A stretch of 64,000 bases of DNA from CATQHB01 sp965262595 (GTDB taxonomy: Bacteria; Chloroflexota; Dehalococcoidia; Lucifugimonadales; UBA3495): the NCBI GenBank assembly GCA_965262595.1, contig OZ253548.1, forward strand, positions 3,286,001-3,350,000. Reading direction: 5' to 3'. Under the pieces are notes generated by a model that saw only the letters and a program-made list of their open reading frames with translations, was not told where the DNA came from and ran no database searches. The stretch's first letter is position 1, and each line of letters begins with the position of its first letter. The translations under genes were made by a program, and so were the position numbers. This document shows, one piece after another, positions 14,714 through 22,556 of the stretch.

Positions 14714-16876
14714 TTATGCCTTGCGCGCCAGCCAGCGGGCGGTTACCTCGCCGGTGCGGGCGGATGCGTCCAGTTCCATGCCCTCAATGAAGAAATCACC
14801 GTTTATTCCCAGGCTGCTGCCTCCATTACCGCCGTTGCCGCCGCCGTTGCCGCCGCCGTTAGTGCCGCCGTTGCCGCCTTGGTCGCTGCTGATCACCGTA
14901 ATCCGGTCGGAAAGGACCCGGTGCACCATTTGCACCAGGTTGGCTCCATCGCCGTTGGGCAAAGTCAGGGTCAGGCCGGTCCGCCGGACTCCTTTCCGCG
15001 CCAACCGGGCCTCGGCTCCCTTCCGGGCTGCAGCGTAATTGTCGATGAAGCGACAGTTCACCGTACGGGAGCGTACCCCGCAATCGTCCTGGCTGCCGGT
15101 AGCCTCCGCCCGGTAACTGGTGGCCGCATAGTCCTGGTAGGCGCTATCTGCCTGGAGCCGCAGCAAGGTGATGTAGGCCGTGGCCGTGGCGTGGCCGTTC
15201 TCTACCCGAACCAGCGCTCCTTTGCCCTGATATTTAGCTTCGTCGCCGGCGCTTTCGCCCCCGGAGGCATAGGGCAGGGATACCGTCACCCCATCGGTTA
15301 AGTCCGTCCCCAACCCGTCGGCCTGGCTATTGGCGGTATAATCGGTGGAAGCCAGGGGCAGGTTGACGCCGTCCACCACGTCGTATCTGCCGCTCTCCGC
15401 CAGAAAATCGCGGGTCTCCCCGGCGGGTATGGCCGGTACCTCGCGCAGCCGCCAGATTTCCTGCAAACCCCGGTTAACGCCTAACTGATAGCGAAAGGTT
15501 ATGGCGTTCTCTACTTCCTCGGCTCCGTCATCCCAGACCAGGTGCGAGAAGTAAGGACTGTCGGCCAACCGGTCGCGCAGCGTGGCTCGCGCCCCGGTGT
15601 GCGGAGCCGATTTGCGGTGCGCTGCGGATTCCAACCGGAAATGGCCCCGTCCGTCCAGGTAAACCAGACCGTCCTCCTCCTCTTGCAGAGCGTATAGCGC
15701 GGTACGGGGACTGGTGTTCCACAAGGCCCGCGGCTCGGCGGCAATCAACGTCCGCCCGTCCTCCGTATGCCGGTGGTCGATGCTGAAACCGGCCCAGGTC
15801 AGGACGCGATTGGCGATGGCTCCACTATTCAAACTGGTCCCGGTCAGCAGATTAAACAGCCTGATCCGGCCCAGCCGTTCCAGCTCGTCGGCGGCCCGCA
15901 GGCGGCAGACGTCTCCCAATTCCGTATCCCGTCCCGGGGCGATGTGTTCCAGGGAACCGTAGAAAAAACTGCGCCAGCCGCCGTATTCTCCCCAATAGTC
16001 GGTATCTGCATCGGTGTCTGAAGTAGCAGCCGGGTCAGTACCGTCGTGCCACAACCCGTGATCGGTGGCGGACGGATTGCCTGCCGCGCCCGATCCGTCC
16101 AGGATTTGCTTGCGTTCCGCGCCGCCGCCGTCCAGGTCGGTGGCGAATAGCCGGACGGAACTGCCGTGCATTTCTATCTCGATGAAATAGTTGATCCCGG
16201 CGGTCAGGGCCGCGCCCCGGCTGAGGTTGGTCGGATAGCCCCAGGTGATATCTTCCAATACCGTGCCGGTGTCGCCGAAGCGCACGCGCAGGTGGTCCAG
16301 CAGGCTGACGTAACGCAGAATTACCCCGCTGTGGCCGTCGCTGCCCCGGCGGTAATAGAACCCGACCTGCGCGTCGGCTTCGCCGAAGTCCAGGGTATAG
16401 ATGGCCGTACCGCCGCCGGTTACCGCCCGGACCCGGCGGCTGAAAATCTCAAAGCCGCTGCTGCCGGAGGTCTGTTTGGTCCAGGATAAACCGGCGCCCA
16501 CCGGCGTTGACCGCCCTGACAAATCATCCAGGTCTGCGCCGTCAAAATTGTCGTATGGATAGGCAAAGGCGGCCCAAACTTTCCGCCCGGCTTGCACCTT
16601 GCCGGCCAGGGTTGACGCCGCGTTGTCCGGTGAATATTTCCCATCGTGGTTGCGGAGGGTAAGCTCCAGCCCGGCGGCCCCGGCCCGGTCTAGCCGATTA
16701 GACGAGTTGCGGGACGAGTTGCGGGTTGGCCTGCGCCCGGCGCTATTCGCTGCGCCCAGGGACTTGCCCCAGCTCCAGTGCAACGCCATCACGTCGGCGG
16801 TCAAGTCCTTGCCGGGGTCGCTCCAGACGCCGTCAGCGTCCCAGTCAACCCATATCCGCCATTGGGGATTTGGCAT
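14714..16876 (-). CDS. Phage tail/baseplate-hub-like protein
   Basis: 720 residues. The opening WRIWVDWDADGVWSDPGKDL is typical of tail proteins that start a baseplate hub, and ADELERLGRIRLFNLLTG with the C-terminal RTGLTLTLPNG ... MVHRVLSDRI fits such a role. The middle (about 115-270) resembles an inserted lectin-like sandwich. Near the C-terminus there is a GGNGGTNGGG low-complexity insert. CGGAGGTGATAT directly precedes the ATG. The position after the tail tube gene agrees, but no tape-measure gene lies between them, which is abnormal for a siphophage. Confidence 0.65.
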   Translation of the reverse strand: MPNPQWRIWVDWDADGVWSDPGKDLTADVMALHWSWGKSLGAANSAGRRPTRNSSRNSSNRLDRAGAAGLELTLRNHDGKYSPDNAASTLAGKVQAGRKVWAAFAYPYDNFDGADLDDLSGRSTPVGAGLSWTKQTSGSSGFEIFSRRVRAVTGGGTAIYTLDFGEADAQVGFYYRRGSDGHSGVILRYVSLLDHLRVRFGDTGTVLEDITWGYPTNLSRGAALTAGINYFIEIEMHGSSVRLFATDLDGGGAERKQILDGSGAAGNPSATDHGLWHDGTDPAATSDTDADTDYWGEYGGWRSFFYGSLEHIAPGRDTELGDVCRLRAADELERLGRIRLFNLLTGTSLNSGAIANRVLTWAGFSIDHRHTEDGRTLIAAEPRALWNTSPRTALYALQEEEDGLVYLDGRGHFRLESAAHRKSAPHTGARATLRDRLADSPYFSHLVWDDGAEEVENAITFRYQLGVNRGLQEIWRLREVPAIPAGETRDFLAESGRYDVVDGVNLPLASTDYTANSQADGLGTDLTDGVTVSLPYASGGESAGDEAKYQGKGALVRVENGHATATAYITLLRLQADSAYQDYAATSYRAEATGSQDDCGVRSRTVNCRFIDNYAAARKGAEARLARKGVRRTGLTLTLPNGDGANLVQMVHRVLSDRITVISSDQGGNGGTNGGGNGGGNGGNGGSSLGINGDFFIEGMELDASARTGEVTARWLARKA

Positions 16877-16983
16877 ATATCACCTCCGGTTGCTTAACAT
16901 TGCCTTCTGATCCGGCTACTTCCGAAACATCCTGCTGCCATGGGTTGGCGGCGTCTTGCCGGATAATTAGCGGGGAATTTAGG

Positions 16984-17445
16984 TCACTCCCAGACGTTGA
17001 CCGTCACCGAGCCGGACTGCCGGAAGCGGGCGGTAAAACGCACCGGATTATCCGCCCCGCCTCCCCTGCTGCCCATACCGACGTTCAGCTTGCCAATGAT
17101 TTGATAGCTGAGGCAGAGGAACTCGCCGGTGACTTTACGCTTCCCGACGCCGTTGCCCGCCGGGCCATAACTAACCGTTCCAATTTTTCCGACAATGCCC
17201 GACAGCGTGGCATCCGGCCCGACGACCGGAATATCGTCAAACAGGCCGTACAGAGAAAACTCCTGCGACGGCTCCGCCCCGGCGATAACCTGCTGCGCCC
17301 GGTCGTTCAAGCCGGTAACGTCAAAATAAGACACCTGCCGGCCCAGAGGTTCAATCTCGTCAACGTAGGGGGACAGGTTGCGCGGGACGCCCTCGGCGTC
17401 GTCAACCTCAATGTAGCTGTGTCCGGCCACCGGATATTTAGCCAT
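16984..17445 (-). CDS. Major tail tube protein (lambda gpV-like)
   Basis: 153 residues from the ATG at 17445, with AAGGTGAG seven bases ahead. The YIEVDD opening, NLSPYVDEIEPLG, FDVTGLNDRAQQVIAG and EFSLYGLFDD are typical of tail tube proteins that stack as hexameric rings. It is separated from the upstream tail-completion gene by 220 bp containing a copy of the family A repeat. Confidence 0.75.
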   Translation of the reverse strand: MAKYPVAGHSYIEVDDAEGVPRNLSPYVDEIEPLGRQVSYFDVTGLNDRAQQVIAGAEPSQEFSLYGLFDDIPVVGPDATLSGIVGKIGTVSYGPAGNGVGKRKVTGEFLCLSYQIIGKLNVGMGSRGGGADNPVRFTARFRQSGSVTVNVWE

Positions 17446-17473
17446 AACTTGCCTCACCTTTTACCTGGGAATA

Positions 17474-17575
17474 CTCTGAATAAGTCCGTGACCTGGGTTT
17501 TTATCCCTACCCGTCGTTCCTGCCTTCGCAGGAACGACGAGGTGAAAGCGCTGGCGTTTAATGACTTATTCAGAG
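17474..17575. repeat. MITE-like element family A, copy 1
   Basis: 102 bp bounded by perfect 13 bp inverted repeats CTCTGAATAAGTC and GACTTATTCAGAG. The centre holds the palindrome CGTCGTTCCTGC/GCAGGAACGACG. Two longer copies lie at 41.4-41.6 and 48.55-48.7 kb. This one sits inside the capsid/tail gene cluster. Confidence 0.85.
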
Positions 17576-17665
17576 GTTCCTTAGGCTCTTTTGATTGCTG
17601 TAGTTTTGACCTTCCGACTACCAAGCCGACCTTTGAGCCGCGCGCCGGTGGTTACCCGCCGGTGG

Positions 17666-18085
17666 TTACCCGCCGGAGTAGGACTGGATCAGAAAAGTGA
17701 CGCCCCAGTAGGCAGCCCGGTTGTAGCTGACCCGCCCGGCTCCGGTCGCCCGTACCACCCGGAACCAGTCGGCGCCACCGGCTCTAACCGTTGTCTCTTC
17801 CTCCACCGCCGCCTTGATCGAACCGGCGCCCGAAGGGTTGAGGTAGGTTTCCAGCTCCTTCCAGGCTTGCGCCTCGTCCGCCGACTGCGTCAACAGCAAC
17901 GCCGAAAAGCGATAGCTGGCGTCGGAGCCTCCCATGGTCCGGTCGTACTCAACCAGGGGTTCTTCCGGTTGGATGATGGCCGCCGGTAGCTCCGACACGC
18001 TGTCCGGTGGATAGGGATATACCCGCAAACCGCCGATGGCGCCAAGCCGGGCCGCCAGTTCGCCCCGCACCGCAGTAATTGTCAT
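17666..18085 (-). CDS. Tail completion/terminator-like protein
   Basis: 139 residues. MTITAVRGELAARLGAIGGLRVYPYPPDS and AAIIQPEEPLVEYDRTM match the small proteins that close the tail tube in HK97/lambda-like phages (gpU position). GGGGAGG lies eight bases ahead of the ATG. Its place between the head-tail connector and tail tube genes supports the call more than sequence does. Confidence 0.65.
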   Translation of the reverse strand: MTITAVRGELAARLGAIGGLRVYPYPPDSVSELPAAIIQPEEPLVEYDRTMGGSDASYRFSALLLTQSADEAQAWKELETYLNPSGAGSIKAAVEEETTVRAGGADWFRVVRATGAGRVSYNRAAYWGVTFLIQSYSGG

Positions 18086-18155
18086 AACGTGGGCCTCCCC
18101 GGATCTTATTTGGTTGGATTGGTTGGATTGGTTGGATTGGTTGATGGGTTGGGAT

Positions 18156-19085
18156 CTAAAGCCCCATGCCTACGGGCAGCTTGCGGTAGGCGTCCAACAG
18201 TCGTTCCACCGCCAGACCGCGCCCCGGCCCGCCGCCAACGCCGGCCCGACCCCCACCCGCGGCGATGGGGGTATAGCCCCGGTCATTCCATAGTTGGGAT
18301 GCCAGTTGCAGACAAGCCTCCGCCACCGCTGTGGGATAGCGATAAACCGCTAATGCGGCTCCGGCGTCGTGACTCGCCGCAGTAGTGCCGTTGACGCCGC
18401 GCTGCACCGTCAGTTCCGCCTCCATTTGGCCGCTTTGGCCGCTTTGGCCGGTAACGTATAGCTGTTCCTCGCCGATTGCCAGGGTATGCCCCGCCGACAC
18501 CGTTACTGCGTCGGCATTGCCCGTCGTAGCCGCCTTGACCATCAGCCGGGTATCCGCCGGGCCAATGGGGGAGTTATCCTCGATTACCGTCCCGCTGTCT
18601 GCGGTAATCCCCTGAAAACCCCACTTGCCGGCGATTTCCACTGTGGCGCTCCCTTGGGGAAAGCGGGACTTGGCCGAGGAATCCGGGTTTACCAGCAGGC
18701 GAGTATAAGGGCGGCCCCAGGGCTGTCCCGGTTCGGCATTCAGCGGATAGAGCCGGTAATCGTCGGCGCCCCAAACTTCTCCGGCTCCGGCTCCGGCTCC
18801 GGACCCGGCCGGGTTCCCGCTTTCCCTACCTTCCCTACCTTCCCCGCCTTTGAGGGTTTTGAGTGAGGTCACGCCGACCAGGTCCGGAACTTGCAATTGC
18901 CGCCCGCCGCCGCCGTCGAACCGGCGGGTCGCGTCCAGCAAGTAGAAATGGCGGTTACAGTAGGCATCAATCCAGCGAGACGACTCCTCCAGCAGGGCCA
19001 GCAAGCGGGCGTCATGGGCCGCCCCGGTAATGTTCAACGCTCCGCCGGATTTCAACGTTGCCAGATCGCAATAAGCATTGGTCAT
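18156..19085 (-). CDS. Head-tail connector (HK97 gp6-like) with large insert
   Basis: 309 residues, much longer than the roughly 100-residue family. The N-terminal CDLATLKSGGALNITG ... LLALLEESSRWIDAYCNRHF and the C-terminal AVAEACLQLASQLWNDRG are the gp6 helices. Between them lies about 200 residues of beta-rich sequence plus short repeats (AGSGAGAGAG and SGQSGQSGQ). GAGGAGG lies five bases ahead of the ATG. The connector joins portal and tail; here the portal gene is in the other module. Confidence 0.75.
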   Translation of the reverse strand: MTNAYCDLATLKSGGALNITGAAHDARLLALLEESSRWIDAYCNRHFYLLDATRRFDGGGGRQLQVPDLVGVTSLKTLKGGEGREGRESGNPAGSGAGAGAGEVWGADDYRLYPLNAEPGQPWGRPYTRLLVNPDSSAKSRFPQGSATVEIAGKWGFQGITADSGTVIEDNSPIGPADTRLMVKAATTGNADAVTVSAGHTLAIGEEQLYVTGQSGQSGQMEAELTVQRGVNGTTAASHDAGAALAVYRYPTAVAEACLQLASQLWNDRGYTPIAAGGGRAGVGGGPGRGLAVERLLDAYRKLPVGMGL

Positions 19086-19183
19086 TAGCGCCTCCTCAAA
19101 AAATCAGGACTTATGAAATCGGGAACCAAACGATACCGGGCGGCCGGATGGGGGAATTGGGTTGCTAAACCGGCGAGGTTTCT

Positions 19184-19281
19184 TCATCCCGGCCATATCC
19201 CAGCCATATCCCGGCCATATCCCAGCCATATCAAGGTTCTGCGGGTAACATTCCGGCTGGCCCGAGATATGGCCGGGATGA
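19184..19281. repeat. 98 bp element with 16 bp inverted ends
   Basis: TCATCCCGGCCATATC (19184-19199) and its exact reverse complement (19266-19281) enclose an array of about four 11 bp units of the CGGCCATATCC type. It lies between the capsid and connector genes and can form a large hairpin in the leftward transcript, perhaps dampening expression after the capsid gene. Confidence 0.75.
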
Positions 19282-19290
19282 GGATATTAT

Positions 19291-20625
19291 TTAGGCGATG
19301 CCACTGATGTTGTATTGCAGGGCCGTGTGCGTCGCCGCAGTGCGGTCTCCGGTGCGTTCCATAAAGGCCAGCCGCATGCTGACGACCATGATGTTCTGCC
19401 GCTTTTGGATGTCCCGGGTGGTTTCAATCATCAGCTCCCGCCGGTAACCTACCCGCCATTGGGTGCGGTTGGTTATCAGCAGCCGTCCGGTGGTGGTGAC
19501 GTTCCCGGCATCGGTGACCTTGCCGTCGGTATCCGCCGGAGCCATTTGCTCCGACACAATTACCGGAATGCCCTCCACTGCTCCCAACTGACCCCGCAGC
19601 AAAGTTGCGCTGGGCCCCAGCTTGTCCAACGTGCGGAAGTTACTCACGCTCAGCGACTTGATGTAGGTATTGACGTCCATAATGTAGGCCAACTCGGAGG
19701 GGCGCACCCCGTACTTGCCCAGCTTGCCTCGAATCTCATTGAACATATCGTCGGAGACCGCTGCATTGTGGTTGTTGGCCTGGCCGGTGTTGTCCACCAG
19801 CGGCAGGTGCAGCAGGCCGTCGAACCCCAACAGCCATTGGGCCTTGCCGGCGGCGCCGGTGGCAAGAGTAGCCCCGTCGGCGTTGATGTTGTTGGTAGCG
19901 GTGCTGTCGGCATTCAGCAGCACGTCGTCAATGACCTCTACGGCGTTGCGAACCAGGGAACTGCGCACCTCTTCGGCCATGGCGATAACCGCGTCCTCGT
20001 CCAGGGTCAGCGACCAGGGCACCTCGGCCACCAGCTCATAAGCGTTCAGCGTCTGCCGCGCCGTGGACGGAGCGGTGCCGGTAGTGGCCAGGTTCTCCGT
20101 CCCCGGGTACCAATTGACCCCGCCCAGTTGCAGGGGAATCTCAAAGGGATTACTGGGCATATCCACCCGGGAGAACAGGGGCGCCACCAGAGTTTCCAGG
20201 TTAACGTCGGCCCATAATGCCGCCGCCTCCCGAGTGGACACCAACTCATCGCCGGAGCCGGCGGTCGAGCTGTCCAGCGCCGCCTTGAGATTGTTTTGCC
20301 AGTCCTCCAGCATCCGGGGATTAAGCCCGGAAGGCTCCCGGAGCTGGGCGTTGAGGACGCTGCGGATGTAGGCCAGGGACAGCGAGTCCATTCCCTTATA
20401 CTTGCCGTGGGCTACCCGGGGCCGGTCGTCGCCGCCGAACTTTGCCAGCATGGAACGCTTCGCCCCATCGCGCCAACCTTCCTGAACCTGTCCCAGCTGC
20501 GCGGCGATGCGGCCTACCTCCTCCCGGAGCGGCGGCAATTCGGCATCCATACGGGCCTGATAGAAGTCCCGAATGCCAGCCACCTCCCGCTTGATCAGGT
20601 CAATATCCTGAGTGCCAAGAGTCAT
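19291..20625 (-). CDS. HK97-fold major capsid protein
   Basis: 444 residues from the ATG at 20625, with GGAGG six bases upstream. Residues 1-60 form a coiled coil (the scaffold-like delta domain cut off by the protease). The mature part starts near LVSTREAAALWADV and contains PLQLGGVNWYPGTE, VEVIDDVLLNADS, YIMDVNTYIKSL and GIPVIVSEQM, the usual HK97 E-loop, spine and A-domain sequences. It is intact. The protease gene lies directly upstream, as in HK97-like clusters. Confidence 0.92.
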   Translation of the reverse strand: MTLGTQDIDLIKREVAGIRDFYQARMDAELPPLREEVGRIAAQLGQVQEGWRDGAKRSMLAKFGGDDRPRVAHGKYKGMDSLSLAYIRSVLNAQLREPSGLNPRMLEDWQNNLKAALDSSTAGSGDELVSTREAAALWADVNLETLVAPLFSRVDMPSNPFEIPLQLGGVNWYPGTENLATTGTAPSTARQTLNAYELVAEVPWSLTLDEDAVIAMAEEVRSSLVRNAVEVIDDVLLNADSTATNNINADGATLATGAAGKAQWLLGFDGLLHLPLVDNTGQANNHNAAVSDDMFNEIRGKLGKYGVRPSELAYIMDVNTYIKSLSVSNFRTLDKLGPSATLLRGQLGAVEGIPVIVSEQMAPADTDGKVTDAGNVTTTGRLLITNRTQWRVGYRRELMIETTRDIQKRQNIMVVSMRLAFMERTGDRTAATHTALQYNISGIA

Positions 20626-20848
20626 AAAGTTCCTCCCCGTAAATATAGATAGCGTCTTGAAACAACTTTGCGGTGAAACGGGCTGCGCCGCGGGCAACCA
20701 GGGCCAGCGCACTTGCAACTCTATGCCCCGGATTGGCCGCTTCGATTCCGGCCCGGCTACCGCCATTCCGGAGAAATCCGGAATCCAGAGAACCCTCTAC
20801 CTGGCTTACATCGGCTTGCTCTCCTTTGCCCGGTCGTAGGCGGCGCCT

Positions 20849-21787
20849 CTACGACGACGCCAACCGCAGCGCGGCCAGCACCTCCGCCAGGCCGGGCCGG
20901 GGCAGGCCGGCTTCCCCTTCCAGCCCCGGCCCCGGCTCCCCTGGCTCCCCTTCAATCCGCCTCCCCGCCGACGGCTCCGGCTCGTCCAGGTAGCGGCCTC
21001 CGGCGCGGTACAGATAATCTCCCACTCGGGGCGCTTGCTCCATTGCCCGGCGCAGGGCGCTGCGGTTGGCCGGCACCGGCACGGCGCTAACCTCCAGCAA
21101 TTCCTGCTCCAGAAAGCGGATGCCCAGAAAGGCGCCGGTCTTTTCCTGCCGGCGTTCCTCGTAGCGCAGCGGCTTGAACCCCACCGATACCCCCTGTTGG
21201 TATCCGTTGCGGTAGAGCGAGGCCACTTCCCGGGCAAAGTCCGTTGGAGCAAACTCCATCCGGGCCAACAACTGCTCCGGTTCCGGCCACACCGATACCG
21301 CCCGTCCGATAACCGGGCGGGTGTAATCGTGGGCCCACAGAAACACCGGATTTCGTTGATAAGCGGCCAACCGCCATCCCTCGGCCAAAATTACGTCCCC
21401 GTGCCGGTCCACCTCCTCGCTGGAGATCACAAAAGTCATTGGCCGGTTTTCCGCAGCATCGCCCTGGTTTCCAGCCTGGTTTCCAGCCTGGTTTCCAGCC
21501 TGGTTTCCGACGTGGTATTCACTCTGGTATCCACTCCCAATTCCAGTTGCGCCGCTATTGGCGCCGCTATTGGCGCCGCTATTGGCGCCGCCATGGGAGC
21601 CGCCAATGGAGTTCCGGCAGGAATAGCGGCCAGCGCTCCCACCGGACTGAGACGGCCGGTCCGCCGCGCCGGCCGGTCCGCCGCTCCACTTGCGGAGCAG
21701 CGGGGCGTCGCTCAACCCGCGCCGGTAAGCTTCCAGCGACTCTAACAATCGTTCCCGTTCCCAAGCGTCTTCCCTGGTTTCCGGCAA
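20849..21787 (-). CDS. Prohead maturation protease (HK97 gp4-like)
   Basis: 312 residues. The conserved part begins near MTFVISSEEVDRHGDVI (about 117); catalytic His153 is in LWAHDYTRP and Ser201 in GVSVGFKP, with ELLEVSAVPVPAN further on. It trims the capsid protein delta domain. The first 115 residues are unlike the family and include GANSGANSGANSG and QAGNQAGNQAGNQ repeats. The start is a TTG with AGGGGGTG upstream. It is the first gene of the capsid module. Confidence 0.88.
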   Translation of the reverse strand: MPETREDAWERERLLESLEAYRRGLSDAPLLRKWSGGPAGAADRPSQSGGSAGRYSCRNSIGGSHGGANSGANSGANSGATGIGSGYQSEYHVGNQAGNQAGNQAGNQGDAAENRPMTFVISSEEVDRHGDVILAEGWRLAAYQRNPVFLWAHDYTRPVIGRAVSVWPEPEQLLARMEFAPTDFAREVASLYRNGYQQGVSVGFKPLRYEERRQEKTGAFLGIRFLEQELLEVSAVPVPANRSALRRAMEQAPRVGDYLYRAGGRYLDEPEPSAGRRIEGEPGEPGPGLEGEAGLPRPGLAEVLAALRLASS

Positions 21788-21875
21788 ACTTTCACCCCCT
21801 TCGTATTTGAGATGTTCTGAGCTGGTCTATTCCAGGTTTCAGGTCTAGCCGCATACCGGATGGACGACAAAAGGC

Positions 21876-21910
21876 AACAAAAAAGGACAGACCTTTGTCG
21901 GGGTCTGTCC
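21876..21910 (-). terminator. Intrinsic terminator/attenuator ahead of the capsid module
   Basis: GGACAGACC pairs with GGTCTGTCC (21885-21893 and 21902-21910); read leftward it is followed by TTTTTTGTT. It lies about 90 bases ahead of the protease start and there is no leftward gene upstream of it, so it is more likely a leader attenuator than the end of another operon. Confidence 0.75.
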
Positions 21911-22556
21911 CTCGCAAAACAATCCGGAGCGCTATTTAATTGTCTTAACCGTTCTGCCGGCCAGTCGTCGGCTAATCGTCGCCAGCTTGGTCGTTGACCG
22001 GCGGATGGACGGCCCGGCGGCTTACCTGATGCTACCAAGGTTAGAGGAGGGTTTTCCGGCCTGTCAACGCCGCCCTGACATTAAACCGGCGACTTCTCTT
22101 TTGACCTTGCCGGGTCTTTTCGACTCTTTCCCGGCCGATTCCTCAAGCCTACCCGGCAATCGTCCTTTCGGCGCAGGCCGGAATCCGGACCGTCTGACCA
22201 AAGGCCGGTTGGCCGATGCCAGGGATTCTCTGGATTCCGGATTTCTCCGGAATGACGGCAGCGGGGGCGGGATCAAAGCAGCCAATCGGAAGCATAGAAC
22301 TCCAAAGGCGATTGCCCGGTTTAATGTATCCGTTGCCGTGCCAACCTGGCTGCCTTATAATGATTTCGCTCCACCACTGAACGTCCGGGTTTCCGGCGTA
22401 GGTTGAGGGACTTCGTCCCGCCGGTCCTTTTCACTGAGGAAACTCTCAGTGGCCGCCCGTTATCATGGTTGATCGTCCTTCTCGTTTTCCATCCTGGATA
22501 TTCCAGGAGACTCAAAAATTTCGGCAAAGCCCTGGTTCCTATATTTCGGGAGGGCA
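21911..22556. other. Intergenic region between capsid module and lipoprotein gene
   Basis: About 650 bp. It must hold a leftward promoter for the capsid genes and a rightward one for the lipoprotein. Apart from the family B repeat at 22154-22280 I see no gene. Confidence 0.5.
22154..22280. repeat. Interspersed repeat family B, copy 1
   Basis: A roughly 127 bp unit beginning CGGCAATCGTCCTTTCGGCG and ending in CTCCGGAATGACGGC. It contains two complementary GGAATCCGGA-type palindromes. A close copy is at 46744-46870, and its core palindrome occurs inside the portal gene. Confidence 0.75.

Noticed and set aside
1282..21787. An ordinary intact prophage
   Set aside because: No integrase, repressor, replication, tape-measure or endolysin gene, and the modules are rotated and far apart.
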